NCBI GenBank assembly: GCA_030435675.1
Contig: CM059622.1
Coordinates: 4,836,001-4,900,000, forward strand
DNA: 64,000 nt
Reading direction: 5' to 3'
Origin: Steinernema hermaphroditum
Taxonomy: Eukaryota; Nematoda; Chromadorea; Rhabditida; Steinernematidae
The notes under the pieces: model-generated
What the model was told of the DNA's origin: nothing
What the model saw: the letters and a program-made list of their open reading frames with translations, nothing else
Database searches by the model: none
In this document: positions 56,999-64,000 of the stretch, one piece after another
Layout of the letters: every line of letters starts with the position of its first letter
Position numbering within the stretch: position 1 is the stretch's first letter
Position numbers and translations under genes: made by a program

Positions 56999-58713
56999 CA
57001 CTGAAAGGAAGTGTGCGTTGGCGTACAGATAAGGATGGCGGCGATGAATCAGCTGTCTAGATTGTGGAATGGGAAAGATGGAAAAAGCGCTTTCAAACAG
57101 AATTCAGAATTCAAGGACCAAAAATCAAGCTTTCAGAGCCTTTTAATTGGAGCCAACTGATTGTACACCTTATATTAAGGCTTCTACGGCGCTCCAAACC
57201 TCACCTTTAGAATCGATCGTAAATTGGGAAAAAAGCACATTTTAATAAAATACAACAAACAAGGAAATAGGTGACCAATCAGCAACTCAATTATGCCTAA
57301 ATTTAAAACCTTTCCTATAAAGCATCTTAATATCCTTGAATGGATCGGCGTCACCCATGAAAATTTTTAGAAAAGGTCGCTTTCCTAGATTTCATGGCCT
57401 ACAGAATCAAAAACTAAAAGATCACTGAATCAAAAGCATCAGGGTCATCTCTCTCCAACGACGTCTTTGAAGAAATCAAAGGAATTACCTCCAATTCAGA
57501 ATTTATTAGAATCAAATGTCACAGATTTTGTAAAACTGCTCTATCTACGATTAACAGCAATAAAACCAGCCGGAATGGAATATATCCGTACCGACATAAT
57601 GGTCACGCGATAAGTGGAACCAAATTCGAATCCAATATGTTCCGCTCCGAGCGAAAAAAAAGACGAAATCCCGTTAAATCGCACGTTGTGCCCGCCGCCT
57701 AATCAGCGGTTATCGGAGTGGAGCCCCACATTACGACATCACACCTTCTTCACACGCTCACCGAGAATCGATCATAAATTGGGGCAAAGAAGCACACCTC
57801 GGGCGTCGTGGTTGTTGTCTCGGTCGATTTATGAATAATCACAATTCATCAATGCGGCGGTCGTCGTCGTCCAGCACAGGAAGTGCAATGTCGCTTCTTC
57901 TCGTAGACGGACCCGCCCGTCGGACGTGTCGTTGCCTGTGCTGCAGAAGCAGCCCGCACAGCCGAGCAGCGCTAATCGCGGCGGCGGTCAGCGGCGACGG
58001 CGGAGGCGAGACGGGATGGGCGATCGGTTTTGTCGGCGACGACTCGTTTGGCCGACGGCCAAACCACTATCGTACGCGTCGTTCTTAGGACGAGGGAAGC
58101 GAGGCGAGAGCCTGGAAGGCACTCCTCAGCGAGAGGTTAATTTGCGGGCGACATATTGGGGCAATTAGGAGGTGAACGCCGGCCGGAAACATCGACGGGA
58201 AGTGGACAGCGGACGTGCGGATTTTGGCTCCATCTGCAGACAAAGCATTCACAGGGGAGACGGAGGAAGAGGGTTGTTAGGGGATGCCGAGGGGGATGTT
58301 TTTCTGCACAGGGTGATGTCATAAAACGTAATGGAAACACAAAATCGCCGAGGGTTTCCTGTTTTTGGTATATTTCACGTATCGTCTACCACTCTAGCTC
58401 GATGAAGCCTTAAAAAAGAACACCTCAAGGGTCTTTTCCAAGCGCTTTTCCGCTATATTTCGCGTCGGCATTCTGTCTTCCAGGCACTGTGGGTCCGAAA
58501 GTCATTAGGGGTGCGAAGACATAAAAAAGACAGACGCTCAGAGAAATAGCGACAAACAACATTTAGTGTGCACTCAGTGTTGTTGAATGTTAAAGGGCAA
58601 CCGGATTCTGAAATGTTTTTCTTTTGACGAGGTGATCAGATCAGCTTTTTTGCCAGACTGATGTCGGCAGAATGACGACGCTTCTATCAATTATTTATTG
58701 TACACAAAGCGTA
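56999..58713. other. intergenic
   Basis: No gene is supported. The stretch is GC-rich with CGG/GTC triplet-like runs near 57850-58010; open frames there are low complexity. Confidence 0.45.
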
Positions 58714-61583
58714 TTATGCGATCAGATAACCGTAGTGTTCGGCGCCCTTCTCGAGCATCGTCTCCAAGGTCTTGGAGAGTTGGTCGAAGGAGGGCCTTCT
58801 GGAGACGTCCTCTTCCCAACAGGAGCGCATCACTTCGGCGACGTCGTCGGAGGCGAACGGCGGCCTCTCAAGACGCTCTCCGGCGGAAAGGAAGTCGACG
58901 ATCTCGGCGTTGGAGAGCGCCGCATACGGAGTGACGCCCTTGGAGAACACCTCGTAGAGGAGCACTCCGAAGGACCACCTAGGAAGACTGCCTTAGGGCC
59001 ATGCAAGAAGGCGCTTACACGTCGGACTTCTCAGAAAAGACGCGGTCGACGAGTGCCTCGAGGGAGAGCCATCTTATGGGAAGTCGTTTGGAGAGGGTCG
59101 CCGTGTAGGTGAACGTCTCATCGCAGTCGCAGCAGAGTCCGAAGTCGCTTATCTTCAAGGCTTTCTCTCAGTGGGGCATGGAATGAATCTCAAACCTTGG
59201 CTCTCTTGTCGGCTGTGAGGAGAACATTCCTCGCGGCCAAGTCGCGGTGAACCATTTTGCACTGGGCGACGTAGGTCTACAGAAAAACGTCTTTCCACCA
59301 GAAGAAGAGGAGACCTACCATTCCCTGGCAGATCTGCCTGAAGATATGCAGAAACTCCCGCTCATCGAATTCCTCTTTTGGCCGACTCCTCATTGCCATC
59401 ACGTAGTGTCTTAGATCTCCTCCTTCAGCAAGTTCAAAAACCATACATTTTCTTGTTTCGATTTGGACCCATCCAAGGCAAGGGATGATGTGTTCGTGAT
59501 ATTTAAGCCTCCTATAGGCTTCCAGTTCCTTGCAAGCAATGACCATCTCTGTGTAGTTGAACTCCGTAGGCATCTACAAGTATTATGTGAAATGTTACCG
59601 TCTTCACGAATGCACCTTTATAGCGGCTGAACAGTTTGTAAATTTCGAAGTAGTCGTCAAATTTAGCATTTTGTGAACGGGAGCCATCGTTTTCAACAGA
59701 GCTCTGTACACAACAGAGGTCACCCCTTTTCCAAGCACGTCTTCATATCTGACTTCGATGTCTTTAACCGAAATTCTGAAACCATCCATGGGTGCGCATT
59801 CTTCCGTCTTCATTTCCTGCACGTGTTTAATTGCTTGCCTCCGTTTTCTTCGTTTGTTCCAAAGGAAGATCACGAGACCGACCAGAACTATTCCCAGAAG
59901 CCCGCCGACGATTGAACATACGATTGTAACAATGTGGCTTGGGTGTGTGGCCGGTCCAAGAGGGGCTGAAGTGACTTTCGATAGCAAGAGTACTTGGGAG
60001 TAGCCTACCACTGGCAGCAACAGAACTCATAACTCCGTACTCCTCTACCCACTCGAATGCGATTGTTTTGTTTATGGCGATGACATGATTTCCAACGCGC
60101 TTGGACACAGTCGTGGGAAGAACAAGAAACGCCTCTGTCACGTATTTGTAGATTTGCCTGGGAGTGAGGTCTACGCGATATGTGTCCAGAAGAATGAGAT
60201 CGACGTAGTGCTAGAAGCAGGGCATTTAATGGGGATCGGACGGGGTTCAGACTACCGACGTCGAGACGGGTCGAGAAGGCGATTCTTTCAGTTTATTCAG
60301 GAACTCCAGTGGTGTCGCGTCGGCTATCATAGCCACATAGCTCGTGTTGGCCACGTTAAAGCCGGCGTGCGAGCCAAGGATGTAATCGCTCTCCATCTTG
60401 TAGAAGTATGTGTAGTTTATCGGCGTTTGAGCATGGGCCCAATCGTAGACCTGAGCTTTGAGGTAGGCGAGGGTATCGTTTGTGCCCATCCAAGGTGATG
60501 TCGCAACTGAAATGTTAATATGTTCGCCGTCGTCACTTGGAACTCACAAATTGTGATGTTCTCGCATCCGACGTGGATCAGACCCATAACGAAGATGTTC
60601 AATGACATGTGCTCGGCTGTGTTCAAGAAGAGGATATCTGGATCCATGAATTTGTGATCCAGAAACCGTCCGATATAGGAGAAGTTGTTGTAGAAGAGTT
60701 CAAAGAAAAGGCCCACTTTGCACAGTTGCGCTTCGCAAGAATAGGGACTATCTGAAATTCATGTTGCTTTCTTCTTCAAAAAACATCTTACCTATAGAGC
60801 TGTTAAGTAGGAGTTCCGAGTTTTCTCCCAAGATCGTCTCGTTTGAAGTCACCGTCAGCACCTTGGTCAAGTTAGTTTGCAGTTCAAAATCAGTGATTGT
60901 GAAACTCTGGACGGAAAAGCTCATGTATGCTTTGTTCAGCCTTTCAATAATTGAATAGCTACTCGGAGAAAAGTAGTTAGTGATGATGATGACTGTCTTC
61001 AGGGTCATATTGTTTAAGTCGGCGTCGATCATCTGCGATGAGGACAGATTGAGCGATTGAAAACACGAGCACAGCTTACCTCGTCGACCACCGTCTCGAG
61101 CTGCTGATCCAGATGATCGCTCTCATTCGTAAACTGCCCAATGACATGCGATTTGGAGGTCATGAAGGCCTTCTAAAATTGCATGCTACGCGCATAGTTC
61201 TCTCTTTCTCACCTCAAAAGCATGTTCGTCGTTGAAAAACTTTTGTAACTGATTGTTCACTTCGTCTCCTATGGCATCTATCACCAAAGGCGTGGAAGAA
61301 GCACCGAAATAAAACGTCGCCGGAAGTCCGTATGTCGGAGGGATACAATTGGAGCATTGCGTTTGCAGCTGAATCTCATACGTAAAATGTCAGATAGAGC
61401 GACACTTACCTGAATGTAGTGCCTGAACAAATTATTAAACTCGTGCAAAGTGGTTCCTTTTTGTAAGCTGCTGGCCACGTACGTTTTTCGACCAAAAGAC
61501 ACGACCCCAGGCGAGGCGTATTTCACAGAAAATAAGAGAATCAGCAGGAAAGGGGTAGTTCGGAAGCTCATTGATGCGCTCAT
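58714..61583 (-). CDS. nematode-type receptor tyrosine kinase
   Basis: Twelve exons: 61583-61410, 61368-61213, 61172-61080, 61032-60792, 60751-60548, 60506-60256, 60210-60009, 59965-59616, 59573-59319, 59276-59196, 59152-59019, 58978-58714 (801 residues). A signal peptide (PFLLILLFSVKYASPG) and a roughly 430-residue ectodomain with many N-glycosylation sites precede a single transmembrane helix (HIVTIVCSIVGGLLGIVLVG) and a basic stop-transfer NKRRKRR. The kinase domain has VLGKGVTSVVY, the AAIK lysine (about 557), HRDLAARN (about 652), SDFG (about 671), PIRWLSLEAL, SDVWSFGVLLYEVFSKG and RPSF. It looks fully active. Composition and layout resemble the nematode-expanded KIN-16-like kinases; the ectodomain has no familiar domain, though KTVIIITNYFS recalls a Rossmann/VWA-type strand. 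The ligand is unknown. Confidence 0.88.
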
Positions 61584-62025
61584 ATGGATCGTTATCAGCT
61601 TACGACGTGATTATGGGCGGCTGACAAGGAGATGTAATGGGAAGAGCAAATAGAACCTAAATCAGTGCTTCTGATGTTTTAGGTGCATACACTTTTAACA
61701 CACCTTATCGTGGAAGTCCCGAAACAGCAGACATCCCAAGAGACAATCGATTACCTCCGTATTTTCACCGAGTAATAAATCACCGATGGCCGCCATGCTT
61801 ATCAGCCCGACGCACTTTGATTTGGGCTTTGTATACGCAGGGGAAAAGTGCGTACTTGGCAATAATCACATGTGCAAATCCCGCGGACGATTTCGTTATT
61901 TGTCTACCGGAAGCCCCGCCGATCACTTATTTGCCGCCAACGTTCTTATCTCCATGACGTGGGAGCAGTGGGAAACGGAGGCAACGTTAACCATAGTCTT
62001 GTTATGTAAAATACCAAAAAGGTTT

Positions 62026-62107
62026 TGACGAGAGTGGGATTCGAACCCACGCCTCCGAAGAGACTGGTGCCTTAAACCAGCGCCTTAGACCGCTCGGCCA
62101 TCTCGCC
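62026..62107 (-). tRNA. tRNA-Leu (TAA)
   Basis: The minus strand shows acceptor stem GGCGAGA/TCTCGTC, a class II variable arm (GTCTCTTCGGAGGC), anticodon loop TTTAAGG with anticodon TAA, and T-arm GGGTTCGAATCCC. No intron is visible. Confidence 0.95.
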
Positions 62108-62282
62108 ACGTTTACGAGCATATCGGATTACGTATGGAAGCTCCACTGCATCGACATCATCAAAAGACAATTGCGATTCAAAAATCTTACAATGCTTATA
62201 ATTTTTTTAGCGTGAAAAACGTGAAAAAAGAGAAATGTTTTTAAAAAATAAAATGTGAGCCAGGCGTTTAGAAAAAAGTTTT

Positions 62283-62364
62283 CGCAGTCAGCAGGATTCG
62301 AACCTACGCGGGCAGAGCCCAATTGATTTCTAGTCAATCTCCTTAACCACTCGGACATGACTGC
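62283..62364 (-). tRNA. tRNA-Ser (AGA)
   Basis: The minus strand shows acceptor stem GCAGTCA/TGACTGC, a long variable arm (GGGCTCTGCCC), anticodon loop CTAGAAA with anticodon AGA, T-arm ending GGTTCGAATCC, and discriminator G as usual for serine tRNAs. Confidence 0.95.
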
Positions 62365-62587
62365 ACGTTGAACTCTGTACCAGAGATGGAATATACCCTG
62401 GTATTGAGAAACGATCACTTTTTCTTTGAACAAATTTTAATTCCAGAATCGAAATACTTCCGTGTTCCATAAATGAACTCTCGCACAACCGCGATGACTA
62501 GGGGTACAGACTACCATGCATAGTGTGAATGAGGAAGCCACCAAATCACAACCGTTCCTTATCAGTGAATGGGCTTCACCGGATGTG

Positions 62588-62661
62588 GCCGCCATAGCTC
62601 AGTCGGTTAGAGCGTGGGTCTAATAAGCCCAAGGTCGCAGGTTCGACCCCTGCTGGCGGCA
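62588..62661 (+). tRNA. tRNA-Ile (AAT)
   Basis: Acceptor stem GCCGCCA/TGGCGGC, D-arm GCTCAGTCGGTTAGAGC, anticodon loop CTAATAA with anticodon AAT, and T-arm GGTTCGACCCC fold as a 74-base tRNA on the plus strand. Confidence 0.96.
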
Positions 62662-62691
62662 AATCGTTTTTGATAGCTCTGAGCCAGAGAT

Positions 62692-62806
62692 GCCAACTGG
62701 GCCTGAGCCGAGCCGGAGCCTCTGAGCCGAGCCCTAGCCGAGCCTGAGCCGAGCCGGGCCGGCTCGGACCACCCAGCTCGCGCTCGGCTCGTGAAACCCG
62801 AGCCGG
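62692..62806 (+). repeat. GAGCC-rich low-complexity tract with inverted copies
   Basis: The tract consists of variants of GAGCC (GAGCCGAGCCGGAGCC, CTAGCCGAGCCTGAGCC) followed by reverse-complement units (GGCTCGG, GCTCGGCTCG), so it can fold back on itself. It directly follows tRNA-Ile. Its origin is unknown; a decayed mobile element or slippage repeat is possible. Confidence 0.7.
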
Positions 62807-63201
62807 TCTAATTCCCTTACCGTATTGTATTTTTCCTCCGCCAATTGACCACTCCTTAAGAAGGCGGAGCTCTTCAAGACAATTTCCTCTTAACGTCGTC
62901 GTTAGCATAAAAGGTCAAACAACCATTTAGATTGCAAGTCAACAGTCAAAGTTGAAAGTTCAAACAACTGTTCTACTTTTATAAGATTACAGTACGTGCC
63001 CGATCCATCATGTCGTGGCATAACCCTTGATAACTCACATTACAGAGTTGTGACACCTGCTTATCGTAAAGGCACGATATGGTGCTAGGCACACTTTTTC
63101 GGTCGTCCTACGCATACCTGCAACACGTCCCTATGTGGACTGTTTGCACACGGATTAGCTTTGTCGTCCGATTAATTTGACGCCTCTGGCGGCGACAGCA
63201 G

Positions 63202-63892
63202 ATGACTTCATCTCGTCTATCGATCATGTTCGTCCTGTCGCTTTCCTTCTCCATTCTCCTGGCCGTTTCCTCAGGCTTCTCCCCGTGCCCTGCGAATCCT
63301 GCAGACACTGAGGCCTACTGCAATGGCACGGTTTGTCCAGCAGCATTCATTTTCGACCTTCGCAACAACCACTACAACTACACGTATCATTTCTTCAAAA
63401 TGAAGTTTTCCGAGTCGAACCTTCTGTTCTCTCAGTGGACCCTTCAACCATCGGTTCCAATCGAATTTGTCGCCTTCATCCACGCTACAAGCACCTACAT
63501 AAGTGAGCTTCGCATAAAACATTCTAAAGTAATGCAATATTTAGATTTTCAGATCCCTTGGGTTGAAAACCACACGGAGAGTTTGGAGTACATCGAACAG
63601 CAGCTGGAGAAATGTAAATACGTGAAAAACAACATCTACAACAGCGTGTTCAAGAAAAAAATCGCTGACTATATTATCGGACCCAGCACGGCCGTATCTG
63701 CCTATGAGCTGAGCTATACGGCCGTCATCTTCGACAGCACAACAGGAAACATCAATGACATTCTGTATAACACGAGTTTTCGACCAACACTGCGTACGGT
63801 AAGAGAAAGACTTGAATTGCCTTGATTCAGAATAGATTCACGTGACCATGATGAAAACATCGATGACCACTAATATATGTAGTTGTACTTAA
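63202..63892 (+). CDS. secreted or membrane protein, unknown family, 3' end uncertain
   Basis: Exons 63202-63502 and 63545-63798 are clear. Exon 1 has a strong signal peptide (LSIMFVLSLSFSILLAVSSG) and a cysteine pair segment (CNGTVCPAAFIFDL). Later parts include several N-glycosylation sites (NHT, NYT, NTS) and no motif I know. After a donor GTAAGA at 63799 a third exon could begin at 63837 and reach a stop at about 63892, or further exons may lie beyond the window. The size and glycosylated ectodomain near a receptor kinase raise the possibility that it starts another receptor of that type, but I see no direct similarity. Confidence 0.6.
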
Positions 63893-64000
63893 ACTTCTAG
63901 CAATTTACTCCATTTTATCAACATCTGCAGTGGGCAGAAATCTTCTGAAATAGATCTTATTCGGCAATCGGTTATGGTATCAAAGTAGTTGATGTGTGAT

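Noticed and set aside
1..64000. CRISPR arrays, bacterial operons, or viral genes
   Set aside because: No regularly spaced repeats, no Shine-Dalgarno-type gene chains and no viral structural or polymerase motifs were seen; gene structure is that of a nematode nuclear genome.

Overview
This window is nuclear DNA from a nematode, probably a rhabditid-type worm. The evidence is multi-exon genes with very short introns (most 41-50 bases), 3' splice-acceptor consensus directly in front of several start codons as expected for spliced-leader trans-splicing, a cluster of small insulin-like peptide genes of the nematode single-chain type, a nematode-style receptor tyrosine kinase, and clear orthologs of known worm genes (alpha-catulin, progranulin, NOP58, SepSecS, CHORD/CS protein). 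All exon joins below were read by eye from splice consensus, frame and homology; none was tested against transcripts.

Region 1 (1-20.5 kb) is accessory and rich in insulin-like genes. Seven genes (3987, 6175, 8828, 10830, 11541, 17686, 20043) share a three-exon layout: signal peptide, B-chain exon, then a phase-1 intron before the A-chain exon with a CC-x3-C-x9-C pattern. Two of them (11541 and 17686) sit in the arms of a large inverted duplication (11453-12985 and 17172-18203) around a gene-poor spacer of about 4.2 kb. The spacer holds a 660-base terminal-inverted-repeat element. The left arm alone carries a 488-base insertion with a poly-A tail and an 8-base target duplication. Most of the insulin-like genes have a TATA-like box followed by a TTATC/TTATA motif shortly upstream.

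Region 2 (21-33 kb) holds a serpin-like gene whose reactive-loop segment seems to be replaced by about 300 low-complexity residues, an intronless RBBP6-like gene without the RING domain, a type II membrane C-type lectin, progranulin, a tRNA-Gly and a small secreted cysteine-rich gene made by duplication of an exon pair.

Region 3 (34-57 kb) is a housekeeping stretch: an ER protein O-glucosyltransferase of the KDELC/POGLUT2-3 family, a KLHDC2-like kelch protein, SepSecS (selenocysteine synthesis), a p24/TMED cargo receptor, a SOSS-B-like single-strand DNA binding protein, an internally duplicated CHORD-CS protein, NOP58 and alpha-catulin, which may have an alternative truncated isoform.

Region 4 (57-64 kb) holds a nematode-type receptor tyrosine kinase, a loose cluster of three tRNA genes (Leu, Ser, Ile), a GAGCC-rich low-complexity tract, and the 5' part of a secreted-protein gene that may continue past the window edge. 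The genes do not form one pathway. The main shared theme is the insulin-like cluster and its expansion by duplication and inversion.
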